A stretch of 64,000 nt of DNA from Euglena gracilis (taxonomy: Eukaryota; Euglenida; Euglenophyceae; Euglenales): positions 19,578,642 to 19,642,641 of the forward strand of contig CP154954.1 of the NCBI GenBank assembly GCA_039621445.1, in the 5' to 3' direction. The notes beneath the pieces are model-generated. The model was not told the origin of the DNA, ran no database searches, and saw only the letters and a list, made by a program, of their open reading frames with translations. Positions within the stretch are counted from its first letter, which is position 1, and every line of letters begins with the position of its first letter. The translations under genes were made by a program, and so were the position numbers. This document shows, in pieces, positions 46,418 to 56,576 of this stretch.

Positions 46418-47644
46418 TCAAGAGTAATCAGGATGGTGATTAGGAATGACGCTTTTCGCGTTTCCAAACAACGAGGCTAATCCGCGTTGTTGGAGTACTC
46501 GGTGTATTTCCGCGCATTGCGAGCTACAACCAAGTGTATCATCTGGTGTGGATTCCGTTTTCGGAATTGCGATTAGTGTTGGATTTTGAACTAAACATCC
46601 ACAATCGAAATCCGATTGGGTGGAAATTCTCCTGCAGTGCACACATTGGAAGGAAGTGTTGTGGTGTGACGGGTGTGCGTGTAAGTGGGTGTCGGTGGCA
46701 TTAGCCGGTGAGTCTTGTACAGGTGTGCCTGGACTCGGCACAACTGGTGGGAAACGGAGTGGTGGTGTTGCTGGGAGACTACTCAACACCGTGATCACTG
46801 CAGGCCTTTGGGCTTTCGTCTTGTAACCCAGTGGAACGGCGGGGGTACCGCTACTCGCTTGCCCTACCTCATGTGGAACGCATGTAGGTGTGTCATTGGG
46901 TAGGGGGGAGGCTTTCTCCGTACCCCGGGTGTGGAAAACGGTTGTTGGTGTGGTTGATAACGGTGTTGCCATTGTGGGTAACGGTGTTGGAAAAGTGGTG
47001 GTCACCCTGGTGGATGCCAACGGTGATGGTGGTTTGGGTGGCATTGAAGTGGTGGGTGCTGTGCGCAAACCGTGGGAGTGGCAATCCACAACCAATCGGT
47101 ACTGGCATAAAAATGGGTATCCCAAAATTACGTCAGACCCGTGAATTCCGGACTCGTAACCCCAAATATTGGTGAAATGTTGTAATTGTGGGGGGTGTGA
47201 GTGATGCTTGGGAATAATGGGCAAGATTATCTCGAGCACACATCCCAAATCACCACCGCACATGGGGGTATTATCCGCGGTTGTAATTTTGATCGGTTTC
47301 TTGGCGCTTACCAAGAGATGGGTCGGTATCAACCCCAACCGAAAGAGCAGTGCAATGCAACAACCAGTGTCAATGAGAATTTTAACTTTGGTGGCGAAAT
47401 TTTGAATGCGGATTTCCGCTTGGACGAGTAATTCCATTGGTGGTACGCAAAGTGAAGGGTCTGGCGGAAATACGTTTGCATGCCAACTTTCCCATGAACC
47501 CTTTCCTACTTTGCTCAGCATTCCGAGCGGAAATGTGGAGTGGGGGGTAGGGGACCCGAAATAATTCCGGGTACCAACCGTGAAGGCGGATGGGCAGGGG
47601 GGGCAAGGTTGATCAGGTCTTACCTGCATCTGTTCATCAGCCAA
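46418..47644 (-). CDS. Aspartic protease ORF
   Basis: 408 codons. VKILIDTGCCIALLF carries the DTG catalytic motif (DTGC here instead of DTGA/S), and SDVILGYPFLCQYRLVVDC matches the retropepsin ILG-x-x-FL end. A long Pro/Ser/Thr-rich linker follows toward RT. It lies just after Gag in another frame. Confidence 0.82.
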   Translation of the reverse strand: MADEQMQVRPDQPCPPCPSAFTVGTRNYFGSPTPHSTFPLGMLSKVGKGSWESWHANVFPPDPSLCVPPMELLVQAEIRIQNFATKVKILIDTGCCIALLFRLGLIPTHLLVSAKKPIKITTADNTPMCGGDLGCVLEIILPIIPKHHSHPPQLQHFTNIWGYESGIHGSDVILGYPFLCQYRLVVDCHSHGLRTAPTTSMPPKPPSPLASTRVTTTFPTPLPTMATPLSTTPTTVFHTRGTEKASPLPNDTPTCVPHEVGQASSGTPAVPLGYKTKAQRPAVITVLSSLPATPPLRFPPVVPSPGTPVQDSPANATDTHLHAHPSHHNTSFQCVHCRRISTQSDFDCGCLVQNPTLIAIPKTESTPDDTLGCSSQCAEIHRVLQQRGLASLFGNAKSVIPNHHPDYS

Positions 47645-47736
47645 GAGGTCCGTGCCCTCGGACCTCGGGCTCCCCTACTCCAAGTCCGAACCGGCCACAT
47701 AGCCGGCAACGGACTTGTTGGTGGAGTAGATGGAAT

Positions 47737-49842
47737 TCAATGAACGCACCGCCATTCGGGCTTCATTAAATTCCCCTTCCGAGGTCTCATCCCCCTCCCT
47801 GCCCGAATCGGGGTGTCCTCCTCCAAACAAGAAATCTTGAAACCGACTTTTCGCCGGTTGGAGGAGTTACCACGGTCCTCGCGGCGCTTACCGCGATTTC
47901 CGTAGCCGGGCCGGGGGGAACGAGATCTGGGACATTTGGATGAGTGGTGGTCCTTGGAACCGCAAAGTGAACAACGGGATTTGTGGCGGGATTCCGCATA
48001 ACGGGGGGAACAGTATTCCGTTCTTCCGTCATACCGTCGTGGTGAACAGATTTCCCGTCGACCATGACCGGTGTACCGGGGTTTCCCCGGTGACTCGCGC
48101 GAAGAGGATGATCCACTTCGTGAACGAGATTGTGAAGAATCGCGATTGAAATACCGTTTTCGGGTAGGAGGGTCAGGTGACTGACCGCGAGAAGGACGAG
48201 TTTCCCGACCATCAAGCGATGGTGACTTTGGCCTACTACCGGTTCTAAAGCGGTTCTCCGAAGAACGTGAAACTCCCGATTGACGTGAAAACGCCGAGGA
48301 ACCCGATCCCCGTGAGGAGGTCGAGCCCCTTGGGCTTCCAATACGCTTTCGCGCATCGGGATTCGGGCATTCCCGAGACATGTGACCAGATTTGTTGCAC
48401 AAAAAGCACAGTTTATCCGTGCCTTGGTCCGAAGAACGCTGATTCCGCGTTTTTGGTCCCGTGGTGGGTGATCTTGGTGACATGGGGGATTTTTGCAACG
48501 CATTAACCGCACCCGCAGGGATTCTCGCGGTGGGATGCGTTTGAAAAGCGGACTGTATTTGTCCCAAAACTTGTGTAAACTTGAGTTGCTTTGACACATA
48601 ATTACAACGTTGGGCAAGAGTCATCTCATGCCTCGCCAACTCCTTCACGAGGGATGGAGTGAAATGCAACAAAACCGCATGGAATTGTTCGCGCATTTGC
48701 TTCTCGCTAAGTTCATCAACTTCGGAAGCAAGTGCTAACCATTTGGCATACCAAAGGTCAATGGATTTCCATTTGCGATCCGATGGCGCGCTTTGTCGCC
48801 ATTTTTTCTCCAGGGTAATCCTGGTGACCAAGCTTGAGTTGGTTGAAGCATATTGCTCAACCAGGTCATCGAATGATACGCCATTACGTATCACCAAATT
48901 GCGTGCGCGTTCTCGCTCCTCCCTCGGTAGGCAATCGATGAATTCAATCTTGACTACCTCGGGATTCGGGTCTTGGGTGGGACCCTTTAGTGCCCAGTAG
49001 TACTCCCAGTCCCGAAAAAATTGTCTCCATGTGGTTGGATCCCCGTCCCATTGGGGTTTCACCTTGTTCGCGACTGCGATGGTGCCCTTGAAGTCTCTCT
49101 GAATAACCCGCCGACCCTCGGTGGTATTCCAGGGGTTTGGGTCCGGGTAATTCTTAACACCAAACGCGTTTCGCGAATTTTCCGCTCCATGTGTACCCCG
49201 TGCAGTATTTCCCGCACCAAGTGTAGGGGTGGCAGGATTTTCCTGCGGGATTTGCGAAAAATGTGGTGAAATTCTCCCGGTGGGGTGGGTTTCCCGCCGA
49301 AAACCCAATGGGTGATCTGGTATTCCAGAACCCGTTGGTGGTTGGTATGATCGCGAATGCGATACATGACCAATACCAGGTGTGGGGTGTTGGCTCATTC
49401 CTCGTACAAGGTTGGAATGTTGAACTTCTTGGTGGAGACTCGAATTTTCGAGCGGTGGATCAATTTCCCCATCAGAAATGTCCTGTGAAAAAGGGGTTTG
49501 TGGTGTGGGCAAATGCAAAGGTGGTACATTTCGCGTTTTCGCGGGATTTTGCACCAAATTTGTGGTGGATGTAGGGATTCCTACTCCAGAAATGGTAATT
49601 TGAGAACGTGATTCCGGGACATTTGGAATACCAACCGCAGCGCTTACGGCGGTGGGTGGTGGCACAACCGGTACCGGAGTGGACATTTTATCCAAACTCG
49701 CGGACAAGTCATGCACCGTTTCTTCCAAATGTTCCACCAACTGGAGTTTGCCGCAAATACGGTCAACCTCAGTCTCCAAAAGCCTAATGCGTTTGCGGTA
49801 ACGGGAAAAGTCTTCCAAGTGTGGCAACTTTTCAGAAATCAA
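47737..49842 (-). CDS. Gag (capsid plus two zinc knuckles)
   Basis: 701 codons. A coiled-coil start (RIRLLETEVDRICGKLQLVE) is followed by low complexity. A capsid-like region has WDGDPTTWRQFFRDWEYYWA and LWYAKWLALASEVDELSEKQ. Zinc knuckle 1 is CFLCNKSGHMSREC (about 48,370-48,412), then a long Arg/Ser-rich stretch, then zinc knuckle 2, CSLCGSKDHHSSKC (about 47,932-47,975). CCHC knuckles bind the RNA genome during packaging. The N-terminal part continues in other frames up to 51,493. Confidence 0.88.
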   Translation of the reverse strand: MISEKLPHLEDFSRYRKRIRLLETEVDRICGKLQLVEHLEETVHDLSASLDKMSTPVPVVPPPTAVSAAVGIPNVPESRSQITISGVGIPTSTTNLVQNPAKTRNVPPLHLPTPQTPFSQDISDGEIDPPLENSSLHQEVQHSNLVRGMSQHPTPGIGHVSHSRSYQPPTGSGIPDHPLGFRRETHPTGRISPHFSQIPQENPATPTLGAGNTARGTHGAENSRNAFGVKNYPDPNPWNTTEGRRVIQRDFKGTIAVANKVKPQWDGDPTTWRQFFRDWEYYWALKGPTQDPNPEVVKIEFIDCLPREERERARNLVIRNGVSFDDLVEQYASTNSSLVTRITLEKKWRQSAPSDRKWKSIDLWYAKWLALASEVDELSEKQMREQFHAVLLHFTPSLVKELARHEMTLAQRCNYVSKQLKFTQVLGQIQSAFQTHPTARIPAGAVNALQKSPMSPRSPTTGPKTRNQRSSDQGTDKLCFLCNKSGHMSRECPNPDARKRIGSPRGSTSSRGSGSSAFSRQSGVSRSSENRFRTGSRPKSPSLDGRETRPSRGQSPDPPTRKRYFNRDSSQSRSRSGSSSSRESPGKPRYTGHGRREICSPRRYDGRTEYCSPRYAESRHKSRCSLCGSKDHHSSKCPRSRSPRPGYGNRGKRREDRGNSSNRRKVGFKISCLEEDTPIRAGRGMRPRKGNLMKPEWRCVH

Positions 49843-49845
49843 GTG

Positions 49846-51493
49846 TCAGTCTTGGACAAGTTGTCCTTGGGACTCCTCCACATTCCGGACATTCCGGAGT
49901 TGACCCGCAACCGCTTTTACTGCATTTGAGACAATTTGCAATTGGTGGGGTATCTTGCTGGGGGTTTCCGCGGTGGTGCGTGAATTTTCCGTGGTTGGCT
50001 TTTCCAACAACGCAGAAATTCGTCCATCCACCCGTGAAACCTCATCTTCCATGGATCAGGCATTCCGATTCACAGATTCCTCAAGTTGGATCAAACTCGT
50101 TCAGAATGCTTGCAAGGTTTCCTTGTTGTCACCAAGCATTTTGTCATAAAATGAGCGAAATTCCGGTGACTCGGATATCCTAGCGCGCGAAACATTGGGA
50201 AGTGCGCGAATTTCCGCTAATGTGGTGGACAACAAGGTACAACGGGTTTGCAATTCCCCAATAGATGCAAAATCTGTTGTTGGGCTTCTTGGAAAGAAGT
50301 GGTGAGTGCGGCAAAATGCTCAACCGCGACAAAGTTACCGATTTCCGGCATTTTGGGGGTGGCATTTTGCGCGTGTAACTGTTGCTGCAATTGCAGTGGC
50401 ATTGTTGAACAAGATTACACTTTGGCAAAAAGATGGCTCATACCATCTTGCACATGCAGAAACTTGGAATCATTCCGCGTTTCCGCTTCATGCAGTGTTT
50501 CACTGATTTGTTGGAAATTCTGTGGAAGTTGGATGCGCAAAATACTGTCAACACTTTCTCGAAAATGCTGAAGGTCTTTCCCCGCATTTTCAAAATTGTG
50601 TTGGAAATATTTGCCGATTTCCTGCAAATAATTCCAGCAATATTCCAGTTTGGTGTTGACAACCCTTTGATTGTCCTCATCAAACTGCAAAACCTTGTTG
50701 AGCATGGTTGCACATTCCGCAACGCATTGGTGGACATGCAAAATTTGCTTGCTCGGCGGGTGATCCGCTGGAAGTTGACCGAGAATTCGGAAAACATCAC
50801 CGGGGGTGAGGTTATCCCTCAAATCATCCTCATAGTCCTCCACAATGGACACGGTACCAGAGATTTACGGTACCACCAGACGGTTCCATGGCAAAGCAGG
50901 GAAAACCGCAGTTTCCGCGGGTAATCCCGGCAATGCGCGAAATGGTGTGGGGGGTGGTAATTGAGGGGGGGGGGGTTGGAAAAAACACGGTGTTTCCACC
51001 GAGGTGCACTCCAAAAGGCCCACCGGTGCTTCCACCGGGGATCTTTTGGGTGTGAACAGAGCAAAGGGCACATACCCCTCACTTTGTTCATGGGTGACAT
51101 GGCTAACCAAGTGTAAGCGGGGTTTATCCCCACTATCCTTGTGATCAAAATGGGCTTGGGCAAGGGGATCATCCCCTCGCCGCATCAATGTGGGTGAACC
51201 GGGATGGAGGTAGGCATTTTTCCACCCACATCCCGCGCAATCAATGACAATGATGATGAAGAGAGTTCATTACCCCCTTGCAACAATAATGGCATTTCAC
51301 CTTGTGACAATGACAATTGATGCAATGTGTCTTCTTGTTGCTTGGGGGGTCGGGAATTGGAACTTGTTTCAATCGAATCGTTCCAATCCCCGCAATCTTC
51401 ATCAAGATTGGTCAATGAAATCATCAACAAGTCATAATCAAATTTGTGGTTGGGGGTTGTGCACTGCATCTTTTGAGATGTGTAAAAAGGCAA
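49846..51493 (-). pseudogene. Gag N-terminal region, broken into several frames
   Basis: Frames at 51,185-51,493, 50,865-51,188, 50,415-50,852 (LGQLPADHPPSKQILHVHQC, helical) and 49,846-50,052 follow each other on minus with small overlaps. This is consistent with one N-terminal Gag extension cut by several frameshifts. No known domain recognised. Confidence 0.5.
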
Positions 51494-51713
51494 AAACCCA
51501 AAAATTCACACAAATAAGCAGTGAAAAAGGGACCAGAAAGGTTGTATCGGCGAATACCGAACAGAGCCTCCTGAGACCTGTATCAGTGCTTAAAGGTTAG
51601 CCAGGGGCCAGGAACAGCACTTTCACCGTGTTTCACGGCTCAGTACGATCCTCACCACCAGTCAACCGCAGAGATTCTCTATGTAGAACGACTGTGTAGG
51701 CTCGTTGCCTAAA

Positions 51714-51723
51714 TCTGCTACCA
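51714..51723 (-). promoter_or_regulatory. Primer-binding site, initiator tRNA-Met
   Basis: On minus, TGGTAGCAGA starts directly at the end of the 5' LTR. It equals the complement of the 3' end of eukaryotic initiator tRNA-Met (...TCTGCTACCA) for ten bases; identity stops there. Confidence 0.85.
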
Positions 51724-52128
51724 AGTGTACGTCCAAGGACTTCCCTTTGACCCTTTTCGCCCCGAAAAAGCCTGTTTTGCTTTTGTGCGCACCTACTTAG
51801 GTGAGTAAAAAATCCTTGGAGTAACAAACCCTTTTTCCCAATTCCCCTATGCTAAGGCAGAGCACAAAGCAAGTCGCTGTGAAAGGATTTTCCTTCACAG
51901 TCGTGTTCAGTATTTTCAGAGGGTTATCCTCTTACTTCAAAACAGTCAGAATGTGAAGAATAGAATACCACTGTGGGGAAAAGAGATCACGCGAGCACGT
52001 GTGATACGTGTCGCTAATTCCCATACGATCTGCCACGATCGTCAGGCTGTGTTCATCACAGCCGTCAGATTGTGACGTATCCTGACTCTGCAGGTTTCCT
52101 ACAGAGCTGGGATCGTGCCTGGTACACA
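51724..52128 (-). repeat. 5' LTR
   Basis: 405 bp, TGTGTACC...GTACACT on minus. It should contain the promoter; no clear TATA box was picked out by eye. Confidence 0.92.
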
Positions 52129-52133
52129 AAAAG
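52129..52133. repeat. Target-site duplication AAAAG (right)
   Basis: Matches 35,841-35,845. Removing the LTR element and one copy rejoins the DIRS reading frame (...ELGK / KVVL...). Confidence 0.9.
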
Positions 52134-53081
52134 TTGTCCTGGTTTAAAGCCATTCTTGCAGAAAAATTGCCAGCATCCTAGGGCAGATACAGATACGATC
52201 ATATCATGCCCTTCCTTTTTTAAGGCTGGTCACACAAGAATTACTAAATTCAGCCAGTTGAACGCCACCATGGGCTGGTATTTTGCAGTACCCAAACCCT
52301 CCCAGCTGAAGGTTGAAATCAAGAACCTCAAAAGATTTTCTGGTGCCAGTGGCAGGTTGACCATTTTTAAAAACACCCAAACATGTGCTGTACTCAGATT
52401 CATCCACCTGGGCCTGGGTGGGGGGGGGTGGACAGCACACAAAAGTTGTTCATCCATCAGTTTTGGAGGTAGCAAAGTTTGCTCCCCATATATGTAAAGG
52501 AATTCACTGCTGCAGTAAACACTGTAAAAGCCTTTGCAAAAAAGGCGGAGACTGTCCTAAAAAAAAGTGGACAGTCAGGTAGCACTCAGCTACCTGCAGA
52601 AATTGGGGGGGGAGAAAGAGCACCCAAACACAATTTTACATCCCCTTTTCAAGTGGTGCTGGGAAAGCAAAATTCAGCTCCAGGTCCAGTGGGTTCTCTC
52701 AGAAATATGGTGGCAGACCCCCTGACAAGGTTGTCACAAGACAGGGGTGATTATATACGAAACCCCATCATCTGTCCAAAAAATTGCAGATATTTTCCAA
52801 AACACATCACCCCCTTAGTGGACATGTTTGCATCCCCGGGGAACACAAAGTTCCCAAAGTTTTGCTTCAGATGGCCTCACCACCAGGTTTTTTTGGTGGA
52901 TGCTCAAAACTGCAGCCTGGATGGGGTAGAGGAAGTGTATGCCAACCCCCCTTGGAAAGTCATAATTCCCTGGCTCATCAAACTTTCCCTGAACAAACAG
53001 GTCAAATGCCTTTTAATAACCTCCATGTGCGTTTCAAGTGCATGGTGGCGCCTATTAACAAAAATGGGGTGTAAATGTTAG
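52129..53081 (+). pseudogene. DIRS copy 1 RNase H and post-RNase-H region
   Basis: Starts SHSCRKIASILGQIQ (RT connection) after an in-frame TAA, then YSDSSTW (RNase H catalytic Asp region) and, in another frame, VKEFTAAVNTVKAFAKKAET, PLVDMFASPGNTKFPKF and EEVYANPPWKVIIPWLIKLS with SSAWWRLL. The same order occurs in copy 3. Several frameshifts. Confidence 0.75.
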
Positions 53082-53238
53082 TGGTTCCCCCTGCCAATGG
53101 ATGTTCACAAATTGCTGGGGAGAATCAATGCCCAGGCCAAAATGGCCCCTAGCCTGAAGCATTTTTCAGGTTCCTTTTGGAACAGCAAATAATGTCAACT
53201 CACAAATTGACATAATCTTAAAAAGTAACTCTACTTTA

Positions 53239-53640
53239 ATGAGATATGAAAGGGCCTTCAAAAAATTGTACGTGCTGCTGCAGGACAAGGGTCTGGACCC
53301 CCTGCAGGCCACCACCTTGGACATTGTGTCCAGCATCCTGGAGCTGCACAAGCTGTCGAGTGCTGAGGCCAGAAACGCTTTATTTGCTGTCACATCACTT
53401 CCTGGTTTCCACCATGTTTCTTTTCACCCTCTGCTGAAGATTGTCAGATCCTGTTGGAACAAAAATGTGCAGTGCAACCTTTTGAGTCCCTTACCCATCT
53501 TACGAAACGTTGGGGAGGGGAGTCCACTGGAAATTATCTCCACCAGTTTGTTCAGACTCAGAATCACTCTGTTGTCCAGACTTTTGGCCTTACACAGAGG
53601 AATTGTAATTCCTCTACTGCTGAAGCCTCCGAATGGGGCC
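53239..53640 (+). pseudogene. DIRS copy 1 tyrosine recombinase, N-terminal part
   Basis: MRYERAFKKLYVLLQDKGLD, then LDIVSSILELHKLSSAEARN and PGFHHVSFHPLLKIVRSCWN. This is the SAM-like DNA-binding half of a DIRS recombinase, also seen in copy 3. The catalytic half is missing because copy 2 begins in the other direction near 53,560. Confidence 0.65.
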
Positions 53641-53998
53641 ACCTGGCCACAAATTTGGGCAGTTTTTTGTTGCCCGGTGAAGCAAATAAACCTGTTTTAG
53701 CTGAATGTACTTTTTGAAGTGCTGTTGAAGTCAGCGAAAACAGTAGGGGGTCTAGTGAGTAATCCCCCCTGTCCATTTCCTATCTGCGGATGGGGTCCGC
53801 TAGACGTTCGACTTATGTTGTGCTCCATGCATCATTTAAAAGAGGGCCTTAGAACTTTGTTGAAGGGGTCTTTTCTGCCGCCCCCATGCTGTTTCTAGGT
53901 AATACTAAATCACCTGATTTCCACTGAAACGGACACAGTTTCCCCTGGCTTGCTTAAACTTTTCATTTTGTTGACTGCTCCATGCAATTCTTTGACAT

Positions 53999-54334
53999 TT
54001 ATATGCAAAATGGATCTTTCTGTCCAAAAAACTCGTGGACAGTATTTCCAGTATGGTTGTCTAGCCCCCCCTCCACGCATGGGTGCTGCTGTTGAGTGTA
54101 ATTCCCTGGTTGCATTTTGGGGGAAGGGTCTGCTCCCCAGGTGTCTAGCCTAATGTTTATCTCCCGTAATTGGCCATTTTTTTCTGGGGAAATGTGATGT
54201 TTTGAGTCCCAGGGGCTCCAGAGTGTGTAGCCAAGAATTTTGCCAGGGAATCTGTGAATTCCCTCAAAAATGGAAGGGCGATTAAAATTGCATCTTATTT
54301 GACCCAATATGGCAACTACCTGCCTCTTTAACAT
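53999..54334 (-). pseudogene. DIRS copy 2 RNase H part
   Basis: MLKRQVVAILGQIRCNF corresponds to the RKIASILGQI connection of copy 1. The frame continues without a clear RNase H catalytic set. One base out of phase with the RT. Confidence 0.5.
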
Positions 54335-54362
54335 GTAATCCTTTTTAACGATTTTCCCCAGT

Positions 54363-55061
54363 TCATTTTTTATAGTCTTTACTTTTTGCGGGGACCACCT
54401 GTAATCTTCCTTCTTGAAAGTTCAGTTGAAATCCCAGATGACTTACAGTCTGTCTGGGGTGCAGGGTTGACTTTTTGACATTGATTTTGAAACATGAGCT
54501 TAGTAAATCCTTGACCGCTGTGTTCAGATGACTTTTGAAATTGCTTTGGGTGGGGGCCACCAGCAGAACGTCGTCCAGGTAAATGAATACCTGAATTCCG
54601 TTTTTATTCCAAAGCTTTTCGAAAGTTTTCATAACCCCCATGAAAATTTGGGGCATAACATTTAGGCCAAAACAGCCTGCCTGGAATTCCCAGCTCTTCC
54701 CCCCCCCTACCTGATGTCTCAAAAATGGTCTTAGGGCTGGGCTTACAGGGATGTGAAAATACGCACCCTTGAGATCCATTTTGGCGGCCGAGTGGCCTTT
54801 TTGCAAAACTGGAAAAATGTGCTGGATATGATCCAGCTTGAACGTTTTCACTGGGAAATGTTGATTGATTTCCCTGCAGTCGCTTATCCTTCTCCATTTT
54901 ATTGTTCCCCCATCCGGTTTTGATATTAAGCGCCATGGTATTAAGTGCTGAGTGTCTGAATTCCCCACTCTCTTTACTGAACTAGTTTTTTCGTAGCACA
55001 GAAGGATTTTCTCTGCCCGTTTCAGGTATAAATTGGCTCTGGGTTTTTGGTGGGTGGACAA
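54363..55061 (-). pseudogene. DIRS copy 2 reverse transcriptase
   Basis: 232 open codons with HLIPWRLISKPDGGTIKWRR, ISDCREINQHFPVKTFKLDH, AAKMDLKGAYFHIPVSPALR, WEFQAGCFGLN, the catalytic YLDDVLLVAPT (about 54,565-54,590) and LHPRQTVSHLGFQLNFQEGR. The core is intact, but flanks need a frameshift to join. Best-preserved DIRS RT in the window. Confidence 0.85.
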
Positions 55062-55076
55062 ATTTGGGTGCCTTAC

Positions 55077-55421
55077 TCATGGGGGTTTGATGCCATCTTT
55101 GATTAGTTGACATCGGGGGCATTTTTCTGCCACCACTGCAGGCCTTTTTGAAGCCTCTGGTGTAGGGGGGTGTCTGCCCATTTCCCATCCATGGAATTTA
55201 TTTCCCCGATCAGGGGATTTTCTGGGAGTTGGTAAGAGGGTGTTGGTCATTTCACCCTTGTTTGAGCATTTTAAAAAAGACAGAGGGGGTGTGTGCATGC
55301 ACTCTCTCCCTCTCTGCTCAACGACTCTCTGGTCCTCCAGTTTGTTCTCGGTGTTGTCAGATGACATACCATAGGGGGGCCCTTGAGGGTCCCCCCCCTT
55401 TTTTTGATCTTCCCCTGCCAT
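55077..55421 (-). pseudogene. DIRS copy 2 RT lead-in
   Basis: Gly/Pro/Gln-rich sequence, then NKFHGWEMGRHPPTP and CPRCQLIKDGIKPP. Comparison with copy 1 shows it is the region before RT, in a shifted frame. Confidence 0.4.
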
Positions 55422-55559
55422 GGGCGTGAAAAAATGATCCGGGGGGTTGGCCCACTATTACTCCACTGCCCCTCTTGTTCATCCTCCTGGGGCTGTGATG
55501 TGTGTGTGTGAACTGATGAGGAGTGCACATTAGCTTCTGGGTGGCCAGTGTTGGACCAC

Positions 55560-55690
55560 CCCTTTGGAATTGCAGATGATTCTGGCCTTGCTGGTCTTGT
55601 GAATGAAACTGGCCTCCATTACCTTTGATATAATTCTGGCCTCCATTGCCTTGGATATAATTCTGGCTTCAATGGCCCTGGTAGCTTTTG
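55560..55690 (-). repeat. Tandem NYIxGNGGQ coding repeat
   Basis: Three diverged units of about 33 bp. On minus they read QNYIQGNGGQNYIKGNGGQ, a Gln/Asn/Gly-rich tail of the Gag-like ORF1. Confidence 0.6.
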
Positions 55691-55765
55691 CTTGGTCTCT
55701 AGCTCCTTTTGAAATTTAAGAGGGCTGCTGTGCCCCACCCCTTCCCCTTAAGAGGGGTTGTTGTG

Positions 55766-56390
55766 CTAGAAAAATTGGGGGATTTGACAGACCTTTTCTG
55801 CCCCTTCCTGTGGGGAGTTGTTTGTGGAATTGGCCCCATGGCCACCACCTTGTCCTTGATTATATCTTCCCCACTTTTGTTGGAAATGTGTCCTTGTAGC
55901 TGGGTGGCATTGTTGGTATTGCCTTCGGCATCTTCTGGGTTTCTGCTGTCCCATCTTGCCTGGTGTTCTGGCCCCAACGCCCAGGTCTTTCTGCCCGTAT
56001 TGGGCTGGGGGTTCCTTATTCCTCCTGGCCTTTCTGACCACTGTTGTCCACAGTCCGTGGCCGCGATTGGGGGGAGGTATTTTGCTGGGAAATTTCTGAC
56101 GCTGCGGAAACATGCTCCTGCAAACCGACAACGGTGGCATTAATACCGCCAATGTCCGTTTGCATTTGTTGTTGCGCGAAATCCAACCGTTGTGCGCAAT
56201 CCGCGATTTTCGCGTTCAAGGAGGTTAATCCATCCTGATTTGCGACACAGTGGCAGGATTTTTGCTCCAGGTGTAAAATTCGTTCCTCCAAAAGCTGGAT
56301 TTGTGTATGGGGAACAAAAGTTTCTTGCACTTTCGCCTGAAATTGCTTCAAGTGCTCGATTTCCGAGCAAAGATGACCACAGTTCGTCAC
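55766..56390 (-). pseudogene. DIRS copy 2 ORF1 (Gag-like coiled coil)
   Basis: HLKQFQAKVQETFVPHTQIQ, LLEERILHLEQKSCHCVANQ and LNAKIADCAQRLDFAQQQMQ form a heptad-like coiled coil. A Gln/Pro-rich basic tail follows in the next frame. A structural, Gag-like role fits by position. Confidence 0.5.
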
Positions 56391-56576
56391 GTTTCTTCCG
56401 CACCTCCAGGTTCTCCAGCTGCTGTGGCGACTGCTGCGCCGGGTAGTTCACATCGACCGTAAAAGTCGAATTTTTTCTCCACAGCATTGTTCATTGAAGT
56501 CAATTTGAAATTGTAAATTGTAAAGTGCTGTCAAAATTATTTTGGCAAGTTTACGCCCAAAGGGGCAAAGCAAAGA

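Larger units (their letters stand above)
35846..52128 (-). mobile_element. Complete 16.3-kb Ty3/Gypsy chromovirus-like LTR retrotransposon
   Basis: Bounded by about 405/412-bp direct repeats, a 5-bp target duplication, a primer-binding site and a polypurine tract, all consistent with minus-strand orientation. Coding order on minus: Gag with two zinc knuckles (51.5-47.7 kb), aspartic protease (47.6-46.4), damaged RT/RNase H (46.2-44.2), integrase (44.2-43.1), chromodomain (43.1-42.7). Then about 5.4 kb of extra coding sequence (42.6-37.2 kb) precedes the 3' LTR. Chromoviruses are usually 5-8 kb, so this one is twice the normal size. LTRs differ by about six substitutions and three small indels, so the insertion is young. 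Confidence 0.92.
33060..53560 (+). mobile_element. DIRS-like retroelement copy 1 (split by the LTR element)
   Basis: Left part 33,060-35,840 and right part 52,129-53,560, interrupted by the 16.3-kb LTR element. The order is ORF1 (Gag-like, RGG-rich tail), RT, RNase H, a FASPGN / YANPPW region and the N-terminal part of a tyrosine recombinase. That order is typical of DIRS-like elements, which integrate with a recombinase instead of a DDE integrase. Several frameshifts and stops mean it is not functional as written. The right end runs into copy 2 in opposite orientation. Confidence 0.75.
53560..56490 (-). mobile_element. DIRS-like retroelement copy 2
   Basis: Minus-strand order: Gag-like ORF1 (56.5-55.5 kb), RT (55.2-54.36), RNase H start (54.33), then MDRGDYSLDPL and LFASPGNKKLPKF near 53,600-53,776. 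It is truncated before any recombinase. It meets copy 1 tail to tail. Confidence 0.7.

Noticed and set aside
52129-52160. Alternative genetic code (TAA/TAG read as Gln)
   Set aside because: A TAA in DIRS copy 1 aligns with a Gln codon (CAG) in copy 3, and two stops interrupt the LTR element. But frameshifts and TGA stops are just as common, so decay explains this. Host genes would be needed to test it.
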